Shown here piece by piece: positions 46,454-55,821 of a stretch of DNA of 64,000 nt. The notes beneath the pieces are model-generated. The model was not told the origin of the DNA. It made no database searches and saw nothing but the letters and a program-made list of their open reading frames with translations. Both the position numbers and the translations under genes were made by a program. The stretch is from Ricordea florida (taxonomy: Eukaryota; Cnidaria; Anthozoa; Corallimorpharia; Ricordeidae), in NCBI GenBank assembly GCA_949710005.1, contig OX453272.1:30215932-30279931 (forward strand). The letters are read 5' to 3'. The first letter of the stretch is position 1. Each line of letters begins with the position of its first letter.

Positions 46454-49400
46454 ATGTATAAGTGGGGGGCTATGGAAAAATTGCCAGTGAAAGAGCTGAG
46501 GGCAATTGCTAAAAAAGCTGGAGTGAAGAGGTATAGTCAATTCAGAAAGGCTGAGCTCCTTGAAGTGTTGGCTGATGTTCAGCCGGAGAATTTAACAGTG
46601 AGGGTACTAAAAATCATATCCAAGAAACTTGGTACAAAAGGCTATGCTAAGATGCGTAAAACAGAACTTATCAATGCTGTTAGATCCACATCAGCATCTG
46701 AGGTTAATATTCCAATTCCAAAACCAATTAGGCCCATAACAAAGCCTGCTCGTGTTTCAAATAGGAAGGTCATTGATTTAGCTAAGAATGAAATTAAGAA
46801 GTTTACGGATTGGATAGAATCTTACGTTCCAGACCCGATCAAGAGGGCTGTGACTAAGAGATTAAGAGGCCTTAAGAAGAAGCTAACTAGCATTTTAGAA
46901 GAGCAACCTGATTATTTAATTCCTGAAAAACTCGAAACGGCCCTGAAAGGGTTTTTGAAGACATATATAATAAAGGGTAGAAGTGGCTATGACTCGACTT
47001 CGTTCCTGAAGAAGGTTAGATCACAGTTCTATGTATTAATTCGCAAACAGAGGAAGCCACTCAAATTGAAGTGCATATTATCATGTGGCTTCATAAGGAG
47101 GGACAATAGGAACAATAGTATTATTGAGTGGAGTGAAGGCTATTTTCATTCATTGGTGGAGACAGTAACAGCTTCAACAAACATATTTACTATGTTCGAT
47201 CGTATTGCAGATAGACTGATTGAATTGGTCCATAAATATGAGAATGAGCGATCTGGATGGGTATTTGATCATATTATAGACCTTCGTATCCACATAAACC
47301 CATTCCAACCGTTTTCTGGAAGTTCATATATCCCATTACCACCTAAATTGGCTGCCAAGAAGGCAATCATAAATGTTAAGAACAAGGAAGACCAGGAGTG
47401 TTTTAAATGGGCAGTAACGTCAGCTGTGTTCCCCAGAGAGAATCATCCTGAAAGGTTGAATAGAGAGATGAGAGAGAACTCTGAGAAATTCGACTGGTCA
47501 GGAATAGAGTTTCCAGTGGAAGCACTTAGTACAAACCAGATCGATAAGTTTGAAAGTGAGAATCCTTATGGGATAAATGTTTTTGGTTATGAGAACGACG
47601 AGCCAACAATAATCAGGCTTAGTAATAAGTTAGAAGTACGAAAGATAAACTTACTTATCATATCAACAGACGAGACAAATCATTACTGCTGGATTAAGAA
47701 CATGTCAAGATTGATCGAGAATAAACGTAAAGAGGCTCGTTATCATTGTTACAATTGTTTGAACTCATTTCGTTCAGTGAAATCACTGAAGACACACTTG
47801 GAATACTGTCTAGATAACGAAGCAGTGAAGGTGGAAATGCCGGTGAACGAGGACGGGAGCCCAAGGTATATCACTTTCAAAAATCATAACAGAAAGATGC
47901 AAGTCCCCTTCGTGATCTACGCGGACTTCGAGTGTTTCACGGAAAAGATAGACACTTGTTCACCGGACGATAGGGAGAGCTTCACGAACCAATACCAGAA
48001 ACACAAGCCATCAGGGTTCTGTTATTTTATTAAGTGTTTTGATGATGAGGTATTTGAACCCAAGCTCGTGATGCGTACAGCTAACTCATCTGAGGATGAT
48101 ATCCCCCAAATTTTCCAGGAAAGCTTAGAGGAGGACATTAAGGAGATCTATAAGCAATTCAAGTCTGAAAAGAGTCTTATAATGAGGATGAGTGATCATA
48201 GGAAACATAAGAATGCGACTCATTGCCACATTTGCGAGGGTGAATTGGGGGATGACAAGGTGATCGATCACTGCCATCTTACGGGTAGGTACAGAGGAGC
48301 GGCTCATAATGAATGCAATTTGAAATTCAAGGTCCCCAAGTTCTTCCCGGTCACATTTCACAATTTGTCTGGATATGACAGTCACTTGTTCATCAAGAAG
48401 CTTGGATTGACAGAAGGTAAGGTAAATTGCATTCCCCTCAATGACGAGAAATACATCTCATTTACAAAGGAGATTGTGGTCGATACCTTCAAGAAGGGGG
48501 ATGAGAAGGAGATTGAGATTAAACGCTACATTAGATTCATAGACAGCTTTAGATTCATGTCAAGTGGGCTAGCAAGCTTAGTGAGTAATTTACCAGAGTC
48601 CTCCCTAACAAACCTATCGGTTTTACATGGAGAAGAGATGGCTGTAGCTAGTAAGATGAACCATGAGAAGAGGATACTTCAAAGTATATTGGAGGACACT
48701 ACTGATTTTGATGTCAAAACAATGAGAATGGTTATACAAGAGTTCTATCAACGCCTTAATCGCCGTGCTGTTATTAATAGGAGAGAAATAAGGGCCTTTG
48801 TGGATGGAATTTTACCCTACTACAGGGAGGGAGAACAGCCCCCAGAGGAGGATGAAACGATAGGACCTGATGTAAAAGACAAGTGTCTAAACCTATTGGC
48901 TAGAAAGGGGGTGTTCCCGTACGATTGGTTCGATTGTTTTGATAAGCTACAAGTGTATCGTCTCCCACCCAAGGAGGAGTTCTATTCGAGGCTTTATGAT
49001 GTTGATATATCGGAGGAGGATTATCAACATGCTGAAACCGTGTGGGAAACTTTTGGGATGGAAACCTTCAGGGACTATCATGACCTGTACCTTAAGACGG
49101 ACGTACTCCTATTAGCCGATGTCTTTGAGAACTTCAGAGGCGTTTGTATGAATAATTATGGACTGGACCCCGCATGGTACTTTACTGCACCTGGATTAGC
49201 ATGGGATGCCACATTGAAAATAACAAAGGTGGAATTGGAGCTCTTGAGAGACCCAGACATGCTGATTATGATTGAGAATGGCATCCGAGGTGGGATCTCA
49301 ACAATTTCCACCAGGCACGGGAAGGCCAACAATCCGTACATGAAGGAGTACGATTCATCCCTACCTACAAAATACATTTCATATTTGGATGCAAACGGAC

Positions 49401-50581
49401 TGTATGGCCACGCAATGACCAAAGCACTACCAACTCACGGTTTTGAGTGGATGGATGACCAAGAATTATTAAACTGGAGGGATCATCCATGCATATTGGA
49501 AGTGGATTTGGAATATCCCCAACAATTGCACGACTTGCACAATGATTATCCATTAGCTCCAGAGAGGATGGACGCAAACGGGGTCGACAAGTTAATCCCG
49601 AATCTCATGGACAAAATAAAGTACATACTCCATCACGAAGCACTAAAACAGTACCTATCTCTAGGACTAAACCTAACCAAAGTACACAGAGGTATCAAAT
49701 TTGAAGAGTCAGAGTGGCTAAAGACTTACATCGACTTGAACACTAGTCTGAGGGCCAAAGCGGAGAATGACTTTGAGAAGAACTTCTTCAAACTAATGAA
49801 CAACTGCGTATTTGGGAAGACCATGGAGAATATCAGGAAGAGAGTGGACATTAAGTTGGTCACGAATGAGAAGCAGGCACGTAAATTAATCGTGAAGCCT
49901 AACTTCCAGCACAGGAACATCTTTTGCGAGGACCTAACCGCCTTCCACATGAAGAAAACGAAACTGGTCTTTGATAAGCCCATTTACTTAGGTTTATCCA
50001 TTCTGGATCTGAGCAAGACGACCATGTACGATTTCCATTACAACTACATAAAGCCAAAGTATGGAGAGAAAGCTAAGTTGTTGTTCACAGACACGGATTC
50101 TCTTGCATATGAGATACAAACCGAGGATTTCTATAAGGACATCAGCCCAGATGTTAGGGAAAAGTTCGATACCAGCAACTATCCCAAGGATCACCCATCG
50201 GGGATTGAGGTGGGAGTGAACAAGAAGGTTGGAGGCATGTTCAAGGATGAAGCCGGTGGTGAACAGATCACGGAATTTGTTGGTCTACGAGCCAAACTCT
50301 ATGCCTTCAGAACGGATAACCAAAGCGAAGTGAAGAAGTGTAAGGGGGTGAACAAGGCAGTTGTGAGCAAAAGTATAAGTTTTGATGATTACAAGACTTG
50401 CCTTTTCAGCGGCCAATCACAGAGAAGGAAGATGAATACCATCAGAAGCCATAATCACGATATATACACGGAAACCGTCAATAAGATTGCATTATCACGC
50501 GAGGACGACAAACGGGTGATAATGGAAGATGGGGTGCATACTTTCGCACATGGTCACTTTAGAACGCTATCTCAGGAATAA
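46454..50581 (+). CDS. polB: protein-primed-type DNA polymerase B with SAP/HeH-like repeats and an endonuclease VII-like insert
   Basis: A 1375-codon intact frame. Residues about 7-80 hold two helix-extended-loop-helix (SAP/LEM-like) repeats: KELRAIAKKAG...FRKAELLEVL and LKIISKKLG...MRKTELINAV. Near 430 there is a zinc-finger-like CYNC...H...C. At 489 YADFECF is exonuclease motif I. Near 590-625 CHICEGELGD, VIDHCHLTGRYRG and HNECN form a recombination endonuclease VII-like zinc domain. Near 880 YLKTD is exonuclease motif III. Palm motif A is LDANGLYGHAM (about 978), motif B is NNCVFGKTMENI (about 1115), and motif C is FTDTDSL (about 1211). It should replicate the element's linear DNA from a protein primer (family knowledge). 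ATG at 46472 starts exactly at the first repeat and may be the true start. An AATAAA lies 20 bases after the stop. Confidence 0.93.
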   Translation: MYKWGAMEKLPVKELRAIAKKAGVKRYSQFRKAELLEVLADVQPENLTVRVLKIISKKLGTKGYAKMRKTELINAVRSTSASEVNIPIPKPIRPITKPARVSNRKVIDLAKNEIKKFTDWIESYVPDPIKRAVTKRLRGLKKKLTSILEEQPDYLIPEKLETALKGFLKTYIIKGRSGYDSTSFLKKVRSQFYVLIRKQRKPLKLKCILSCGFIRRDNRNNSIIEWSEGYFHSLVETVTASTNIFTMFDRIADRLIELVHKYENERSGWVFDHIIDLRIHINPFQPFSGSSYIPLPPKLAAKKAIINVKNKEDQECFKWAVTSAVFPRENHPERLNREMRENSEKFDWSGIEFPVEALSTNQIDKFESENPYGINVFGYENDEPTIIRLSNKLEVRKINLLIISTDETNHYCWIKNMSRLIENKRKEARYHCYNCLNSFRSVKSLKTHLEYCLDNEAVKVEMPVNEDGSPRYITFKNHNRKMQVPFVIYADFECFTEKIDTCSPDDRESFTNQYQKHKPSGFCYFIKCFDDEVFEPKLVMRTANSSEDDIPQIFQESLEEDIKEIYKQFKSEKSLIMRMSDHRKHKNATHCHICEGELGDDKVIDHCHLTGRYRGAAHNECNLKFKVPKFFPVTFHNLSGYDSHLFIKKLGLTEGKVNCIPLNDEKYISFTKEIVVDTFKKGDEKEIEIKRYIRFIDSFRFMSSGLASLVSNLPESSLTNLSVLHGEEMAVASKMNHEKRILQSILEDTTDFDVKTMRMVIQEFYQRLNRRAVINRREIRAFVDGILPYYREGEQPPEEDETIGPDVKDKCLNLLARKGVFPYDWFDCFDKLQVYRLPPKEEFYSRLYDVDISEEDYQHAETVWETFGMETFRDYHDLYLKTDVLLLADVFENFRGVCMNNYGLDPAWYFTAPGLAWDATLKITKVELELLRDPDMLIMIENGIRGGISTISTRHGKANNPYMKEYDSSLPTKYISYLDANGLYGHAMTKALPTHGFEWMDDQELLNWRDHPCILEVDLEYPQQLHDLHNDYPLAPERMDANGVDKLIPNLMDKIKYILHHEALKQYLSLGLNLTKVHRGIKFEESEWLKTYIDLNTSLRAKAENDFEKNFFKLMNNCVFGKTMENIRKRVDIKLVTNEKQARKLIVKPNFQHRNIFCEDLTAFHMKKTKLVFDKPIYLGLSILDLSKTTMYDFHYNYIKPKYGEKAKLLFTDTDSLAYEIQTEDFYKDISPDVREKFDTSNYPKDHPSGIEVGVNKKVGGMFKDEAGGEQITEFVGLRAKLYAFRTDNQSEVKKCKGVNKAVVSKSISFDDYKTCLFSGQSQRRKMNTIRSHNHDIYTETVNKIALSREDDKRVIMEDGVHTFAHGHFRTLSQE

Positions 50582-50623
50582 CTTAAATATTTTACTAATA
50601 AAATATCACTAGACAAAGTTGGT

Positions 50624-51466
50624 ATGAATTATTATAACTCAGAATTACCTTATTCTAGCCTTGTCCAGTCTTTTCAGTCTTTGTTCAAGAAAGCCGATTT
50701 GGAATCTATGGAAGACTGTAAGCATGATAGTGCGTATAGGGATAACTCAGGGATTGTTATTTGTAGTCTCTGTAAAACTGAACTCGAATCGATGGACTAC
50801 TCTCAACACGAATGGGGGTACAACATTTCAGCCGTTAGATGTGATATTCGAAGATCTTCATCACCAAAGGGAGTTCGTACTGCATTTGAGAAATATAAAT
50901 TGGATGTGTCTCCTATGATGATGGATATCATAGAAGCCAAGTACAGAAAGATTCTCCAGTCTGAGTGTAATAAAGTTTTTCGCGGGCAGAATCGCGATTC
51001 TGTGGTGGCTTCATGCTTGTTTCATACATACCAAGAATTTGGTGAATATCGTACGTTAGGTTACATTAGAGGTTTGTTTGGACTCAAGCGAAAAGCTATG
51101 TTAAATGGTTTAACTATGTACTTGAAAACATTTCCAGAGGCGCGAACCAACTACATTACACCAGAGAAACTTATCCCCTGGATAATGAGACTTACTGGGG
51201 TTGATGAATCTCATCACAGACGTATTTTGTCCATTGCCAAGTACTTTGACGCGACATCAAAGATTCTTGAGCGTAGTAATCCCAATACAATTGCAGTGGG
51301 TGTTGTATTTTTTTACTTATGTCTTAACCGGGAGTATAAAAAGAAAATAGGTATGACAAAGCGAGTCTTTGCTAATAAAGCTAAAGTTTCGGATGTTACA
51401 TTAAGCAAGACACTTAATGAGATGGTTGACATCTCAGTGTCACTTAAGGACGTTATCAGGCGGTAA
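50624..51466 (+). CDS. TFIIB-like transcription initiation factor
   Basis: 280 residues. The N-terminus has a zinc ribbon of TFIIB type: CKH at about 27-29, then GIVICSLCKTEL, with DYSQHEWGYN just after, in the position of the EWR(x)F motif of TFIIB. Two cyclin-like helical repeats follow (about 90-180 and 185-275), with SVVASCLFHTYQ in the first. TIAVGVVFFYLC and a KVSDVTLSKTLNEM helix (recognition-helix-like) lie in the second. TFIIB bridges RNA polymerase II and TATA-bound TBP, and an element-encoded copy could direct transcription of its own genes (inference). The start follows an AT-rich TATA-like stretch (TTAAATATTTT). The last 27 bases overlap the 3' end of the convergent integrase gene. 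Confidence 0.75.
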   Translation: MNYYNSELPYSSLVQSFQSLFKKADLESMEDCKHDSAYRDNSGIVICSLCKTELESMDYSQHEWGYNISAVRCDIRRSSSPKGVRTAFEKYKLDVSPMMMDIIEAKYRKILQSECNKVFRGQNRDSVVASCLFHTYQEFGEYRTLGYIRGLFGLKRKAMLNGLTMYLKTFPEARTNYITPEKLIPWIMRLTGVDESHHRRILSIAKYFDATSKILERSNPNTIAVGVVFFYLCLNREYKKKIGMTKRVFANKAKVSDVTLSKTLNEMVDISVSLKDVIRR

Positions 51467-52429
51467 TTCAGTGTCTTGAGGTACAAACTGAAGTTCCTCG
51501 CGGACGAATCCTCGTCTTAGGCCTCCATCCAAATAATACAAAACTGGTTGACCCGGGGAAACCACAGTTCTAGCTAAATCATAAACTTCAAGGCTCCATA
51601 TAGGATCTGTAGCCCTTCGTTTGTCTCCACCTTCGTCCTCACCAGGGGCATACAGGTACCTGACTTCAACGTCTGGAGGCAACCTCTTCTCATCCAATCC
51701 CACAGGTCGCTTATACTGTGGAGGCTTAATATCAATAGCCTCCATTTTCAAAGCTTCCTCAGGCTCTTTACCAGTGATACGGGTCGGCTCGCTATTCAGA
51801 GTCTTCATGATAGCGGGCAATCTTTTCACCCAAACTCTGGATCGGTCACCACTCACCATCTCCTGAGCGTATTGATGGCTGAATAATTTCTCACCAATAG
51901 TCCGATTGGCTCTCTCAACAAAAGCTTGAGCTCGATGATTTCCAGCTTCACTCCGCTGGATGGTTACCTGGTGCTTATTCATCAGAGTTGTCACATTACC
52001 CTTGAATTCTGTGCCTGGATCCACTATTAATGTATGCGGCCATTTTAACTTACGGGCATAAATCCTCTCGAAGGCATTGGCGACTTCCTTACTGTCTTTC
52101 GAAGTCAATGCTTCAGCATCTTTGTATCTGGAAGCAATATCAATCACGACTAGCGCATAGCGATATGTTTTTCTTCTCACTGTATCGTGAGGAAGAAACA
52201 ACAAGTCCGCTTGATGGATTTGATTGGGATTATCCACACTCCAATGTGGTCTGGGTATATACTTGGGAGCTGGGAGATATATTTGCCACAAGGCTTGCTT
52301 TTCCAACCACTTTTTAGCCACGTTTTCACTGACCTTAGCCGCTCTGGCCAATTTGGGTATAGCTGAGTATCCTTTCCAGTATCCATCAGTGGAGTAATAG
52401 AACTGACTTAAAACATTGTCATTGGTCAT
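51440..52429 (-). CDS. int: retroviral/Polinton-type integrase (DDE)
   Basis: 329 residues, intact. The N-terminal part has a helical segment, LARAAKVSENVAKKWLEKQA. The RNase H-like catalytic core shows D75 (IHQADLLFLP), D137 (LIVDPGTEFKG) and E172 (NHRAQAFVERANRT), with 34 residues between the last two. NRT after the Glu is usual for Polinton and Ty3-type integrases. The C-terminal part (about 240-315) could be a chromodomain or SH3-like fold: GQPVLYYLDGG, RRGFVREEL. It would join the element's ends to host DNA. It is transcribed opposite to its neighbours, starting 26 bp from the capsid gene, with ATTATAA just upstream of its ATG. Confidence 0.92.
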   Translation of the reverse strand: MTNDNVLSQFYYSTDGYWKGYSAIPKLARAAKVSENVAKKWLEKQALWQIYLPAPKYIPRPHWSVDNPNQIHQADLLFLPHDTVRRKTYRYALVVIDIASRYKDAEALTSKDSKEVANAFERIYARKLKWPHTLIVDPGTEFKGNVTTLMNKHQVTIQRSEAGNHRAQAFVERANRTIGEKLFSHQYAQEMVSGDRSRVWVKRLPAIMKTLNSEPTRITGKEPEEALKMEAIDIKPPQYKRPVGLDEKRLPPDVEVRYLYAPGEDEGGDKRRATDPIWSLEVYDLARTVVSPGQPVLYYLDGGLRRGFVREELQFVPQDTELPPDNVLK

Positions 52430-52455
52430 TTATAATCAAGACTCTGTGTATTTAA
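52430..52455. promoter_or_regulatory. 26-bp divergent promoter region between integrase and capsid genes
   Basis: This is the only sequence between the two start codons. It reads TATAATCAAGAC toward the integrase side and GTATTTAA directly against the capsid ATG. Both starts therefore have A/T-rich TATA-like motifs within a few bases, and either core promoter must overlap the opposite coding region. Confidence 0.5.
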
Positions 52456-53691
52456 ATGGAAGGGATATCAGACATTCTTGATCCAAATCGTGTTCCCAGG
52501 ATGCGTAAAGGTTTGAAGGCGGAGGCGTCATTAAATCGGATCACGTTAAATCCCTCATCAGCCAATCCTGGTGATACATTATTCATTGAGATACCAAAAC
52601 TGGCGGATAACCTGGTGATTGTGCCTGGCAGCGTGTACATCACTTTCGATATGACTATAACAGGCCACAAGAATAACACCCTTGTTAATAACTTGAGAAG
52701 GAACCTAGTTTCACGATGCAGGGTTCTATTCGGGGGTGAAATCATAGATGACCTTAATAGGTTTGATTTGTTCAAGACTTATCACGATTTGTTTTTACCA
52801 GAGACTGATCGTGAGAACAGATTGAGACAGGGTACATCATCTGAGAATGTGAGGAAGATTAGAACCAATGCCGGGGACAAAGTTAGTTCAAATGCAAAGG
52901 ATAATATTCTAGCTGCGATCCATAACACCAGGTACGCAATACCATTGGACCATACAATACTGAAAGATCATGGAGTCTTCTATCCAAAAGCATTACCACA
53001 TCAACTCAAATTTGAAATAACTCTAGCTCCAGTTTCTGATGTCGTCGTTTACTCAAACATAGAAACACCACCTGGTTACAATTTAACAAATATGGAGATG
53101 GAGTATCGCTGCATATCAAGTAGTCAATTGGCCAATCAAGCTCTTGCCTCGTATCATACTGGAAGGGTGTTCGAGTATGAGAGAATACTTCTTCACAAAA
53201 CGTTTAAAATCTCTGAGGCTAATGATGAAATGATTAATGAGCATATTAACGTGCCTAGGAAATCTATGACTGGGATACTATGTATTTTCACGGCTCCTTA
53301 TGCAGCAGGTGCTAGGGACTCTGAGATGTTTGCCAGCCCAAAAATCACATCGGTTATAATTGACAGCGATGGAGTGCCAAACCGACTTTATTTGAAAGGT
53401 ATGATACCCAGTGATTTATGGCAGTCCATAATTAAAAGAGTTGGTGTCAGTGATTCCATCAAGGAGTTTAATTTCTATACGAATAAGTTTGCTTTGTGGA
53501 TTGACCTGAGGAGTTACCCGGATAATAATATTCATGGAAACGGTTTGAAGCTCACTAGTACTCGTGATGGTATAAGACTTGCGATTAACAGGGAAAAAAC
53601 TGGAAGCAGGGTTCTTACCTGCCACATGTTCGCAGTAGCTGATGCGGTCATGGCCATCATGAATTCTGATCTAAAAGAAATAGTGTACTGA
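52456..53691 (+). CDS. probable double jelly-roll major capsid protein
   Basis: 411 residues, no signal peptide or membrane segment, beta-rich pattern. It has LVIVPGSVYITFDMTIT and NNLRRNLVSRCRVLFGGEII near the N-terminus. LFLPETDRENRLRQG, FEITLAPVSDVVVYSN and YRCISSSQLANQALA come later. The run of alternating hydrophobic strands after a basic NLRRNLV segment recurs in proteins encoded at this place in cnidarian Polinton-like elements, next to the packaging ATPase. The assignment rests on gene order, size and pattern. No structure comparison could be run. It starts at TTTAAATG. Confidence 0.62.
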   Translation: MEGISDILDPNRVPRMRKGLKAEASLNRITLNPSSANPGDTLFIEIPKLADNLVIVPGSVYITFDMTITGHKNNTLVNNLRRNLVSRCRVLFGGEIIDDLNRFDLFKTYHDLFLPETDRENRLRQGTSSENVRKIRTNAGDKVSSNAKDNILAAIHNTRYAIPLDHTILKDHGVFYPKALPHQLKFEITLAPVSDVVVYSNIETPPGYNLTNMEMEYRCISSSQLANQALASYHTGRVFEYERILLHKTFKISEANDEMINEHINVPRKSMTGILCIFTAPYAAGARDSEMFASPKITSVIIDSDGVPNRLYLKGMIPSDLWQSIIKRVGVSDSIKEFNFYTNKFALWIDLRSYPDNNIHGNGLKLTSTRDGIRLAINREKTGSRVLTCHMFAVADAVMAIMNSDLKEIVY

Positions 53692-53697
53692 GTAAGG

Positions 53698-54324
53698 ATG
53701 AACGAACTGAGAGACAAGATCCCATTCAATTGCATCATCACTGGGCCCACTAATTGCGGAAAGACTCAATATTTGGTGGACCAGCTTCGAGGGCATTTTA
53801 GAGGCGCATTCGAGTATATTGTGCTGATATGCCCGACCTATTCTTATAACAAGACTTACAGAGGCTTTGCAAAGGGGGACAAACGATTCTTGGTACTTTC
53901 ACCAGATGCGAGTGATCAGGACGAAATCAACGAGTTGTTAACACTTTGCTCCTCATTCCTATCAGGTGAGAACGCACTCATAATCCTGGATGATTGCGCT
54001 GTGTCCAAAGACTTGAAGAAGCGTTCAAACAAATTTATCGACCTGGCATTCTCTGGGAGGCACACCAGGATATCCGTGTGGGTTCTCACCCAACAGCTCA
54101 CATTGATCGCGAAGCCTTTCAGAGAGAATGTTGCATGTGTAATATCATTTTATAACCCATGTCAAATCGCCATGAAGATGCTATTCGAGGACTATGGTGG
54201 GACTATGGACGCTGAAGCTCGTAAAAGGCTCGAGCCACTCAAAAAGGAAAAGTACGCCAGACTCTGCTTCTGCCTTCGGCACCCATTCCAAAGTTATTTA
54301 GAAATACCAGCGCCTATGGTATAA
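53698..54324 (+). CDS. FtsK/HerA-type (A32-like) DNA packaging ATPase
   Basis: 208 residues. Walker A is GPTNCGKTQ (about 17-25) and Walker B is ALIILDDC (about 94-101). A WVLTQQ sensor-like strand lies near 127-132, and RENVACVISFYNPCQ follows. Length and motif order match the genome-packaging ATPases of Polintons, adintoviruses and large DNA viruses, which pump DNA into preformed capsids. The gene starts 6 bases after the capsid stop. Confidence 0.88.
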   Translation: MNELRDKIPFNCIITGPTNCGKTQYLVDQLRGHFRGAFEYIVLICPTYSYNKTYRGFAKGDKRFLVLSPDASDQDEINELLTLCSSFLSGENALIILDDCAVSKDLKKRSNKFIDLAFSGRHTRISVWVLTQQLTLIAKPFRENVACVISFYNPCQIAMKMLFEDYGGTMDAEARKRLEPLKKEKYARLCFCLRHPFQSYLEIPAPMV

Positions 54325-54326
54325 CC

Positions 54327-54821
54327 ATGTCAACTGCCGAAGAGATATTGAACGGTGAAAACTCAGTGAGTAACACCCCACCAGACGATGAGGTGGAGTC
54401 AAAGAGAGAGGCACTTTCAATATTGGCTTGCTTAGGGTCTACGAAGGAATATACGGGCACTGATATGGATTTCAAGGATACACTTAAACTATCAGAGAAG
54501 GATGTGGAGAAGTATTACAAGAGATACCAAGTCGTCTCTGGCAAAAAGATCACCAATGCATTCATGGACTCGTCCTTGCGGTTGACTGCTCAGGTTGTTA
54601 GCAGGTTAATACAAATAGATGACATAGATGCTCTTGTGAGTGACTGGAAGAGCGACCAGTTGATACTAAAGGAGATCTCAGAGTTATCTGGGTTACTTGT
54701 ACTTAAGGGTGGTAGACTAACAGCACTACTATCAGCAATCATTCACGTTGGGAAGCACTTCAAATTTCGAGAGCCTAGTGAGGCCGTCCCCCAGTTAGTT
54801 CCAGCACAACCTGAGCAGTAA
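54327..54821 (+). CDS. uncharacterised element protein, 164 aa
   Basis: The gene starts 2 bases after the ATPase stop. It has an acidic, polar N-terminus (about 35 residues) followed by helices with conserved-looking hydrophobic heptads (TLKLSEKDVEKYYKRYQVVS, LTAQVVSRLIQIDDIDALVS). The C-terminal segment, LSGLLVLKGGRLTALLSAI, is moderately hydrophobic. No protease triad or nucleic-acid-binding motif is evident. Close coupling to the ATPase and capsid genes suggests a structural or assembly role (inference). Confidence 0.7.
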   Translation: MSTAEEILNGENSVSNTPPDDEVESKREALSILACLGSTKEYTGTDMDFKDTLKLSEKDVEKYYKRYQVVSGKKITNAFMDSSLRLTAQVVSRLIQIDDIDALVSDWKSDQLILKEISELSGLLVLKGGRLTALLSAIIHVGKHFKFREPSEAVPQLVPAQPEQ

Positions 54822-54922
54822 AATTAAGATTACTTGACACTCCTAATACAAACACCTATTAGGAAACGCAGTAAACTAAGACTACTTGACATTCCTAATA
54901 GAAACACCTATTAGGAAACTCA
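54819..54922. repeat. two tandem 52-bp repeats, each with a CCTAATA/TATTAGG hairpin
   Basis: Each unit has AAG(A/C)(T/C)TACTTGACA, then a hairpin. Hairpin 1 spans 54841-54864 (8-bp arms, loop CAAACACC). Hairpin 2 spans 54892-54917 (9-bp arms, loop GAAACACC). They lie between the stop at 54821 and the start at 55015. A third copy of the hairpin is at 56044-56068. Confidence 0.85.
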
Positions 54923-55014
54923 TATTTGACTAAGTATGGTCATTTTGGGTTGGTAAAAAATGGCTTAAAGGAGGGTCTGCCCTTAGGTATAAGCACACGA
55001 AAGCTAAGAGAAAC

Positions 55015-55821
55015 ATGTCACAATCAAACACATCGAGAACACGTTTAGTACCCATTGATGAAACCGACTTTGATTGGGGCTCCATAATTGTGGAGAATCC
55101 CGTAAAGAACAAAAAATACAAGTGCTCCTCTTCAAAAGTCTTTGTGAAGGATGGTGATGGTAACAAAAAGGGAGTTTGCTTTGAACTAGCAAAGCAAGAC
55201 GTATGGGGTGTCTCATATAATTACAAGTATGAAAAAAGACAACAGAGAAATCTTGAAGACATCACTGGAATACAAGTTAACTATCCAATGACATCATTTG
55301 ATACGATTAATGAACCTACAGAGGAAGAAGAAGAGACTATGAAGAGGCTTATTTCTATCGTAGAAATTATAGGGGATAGTCTTCAAACATTTTATAAGGA
55401 TAAAGACATTATTGGTGACATGCCTGACCTCAGTAAAAATAAAAGAACTATACTGAACAGTGAGCCTAATGATTTGGTGAAGCCTCCATTTACACAACCT
55501 AAAATGAAAGGTGACAGCGGTGCTAATGATGAATCAAAACCACTGTGTCTTTACCTTAATTTCAAGACTAGTGGATCTGGTAGTAAACTTAGATGCCACA
55601 CTGTATTCAAAGGCCGTAAAAGGAATGAGACTTATAGTGACTACCTTTGGGATAAAGACAAATCTAATAGAGCATGTGCACAAATAGTAATAAGATGGGA
55701 AGATATATACTTTGGTGGACATGGTGCTTCAAGTGACTTCATTGCATCTGCACGATTTGTAGTTCAAGAAATCAGGTTACGTAAACCTATGCTTGAGTTT
55801 GATCCAGTGCAACTGAGATGA
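55015..55821 (+). CDS. uncharacterised protein, possible ssDNA-binding protein; apparent frameshift at its 3' end
   Basis: 268 residues, soluble and beta-rich. It has DFDWGSIIVENPVKNKKYKC near the start and LCLYLNFKTSGSGSKLRCHT near 180. CAQIVIRWEDIYFGGHG and FIASARFVVQEIRL are near the C-terminus. The frame ends at 55819-55821, but the next frame stays open to 55993. That tail is extremely acidic and then lysine-rich. A single-base change near 55815-55822 would connect them. Acidic C-terminal tails are usual in single-stranded DNA-binding proteins, and Polinton relatives need one, but I cannot show the fold. The gene is bracketed by the CCTAATA hairpins. Confidence 0.65.
   Translation: MSQSNTSRTRLVPIDETDFDWGSIIVENPVKNKKYKCSSSKVFVKDGDGNKKGVCFELAKQDVWGVSYNYKYEKRQQRNLEDITGIQVNYPMTSFDTINEPTEEEEETMKRLISIVEIIGDSLQTFYKDKDIIGDMPDLSKNKRTILNSEPNDLVKPPFTQPKMKGDSGANDESKPLCLYLNFKTSGSGSKLRCHTVFKGRKRNETYSDYLWDKDKSNRACAQIVIRWEDIYFGGHGASSDFIASARFVVQEIRLRKPMLEFDPVQLR

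Noticed and set aside
54819-54922. CRISPR-like repeat pair
   Set aside because: Only two units with no variable spacers, in an animal genome. They are hairpin repeats of the element.
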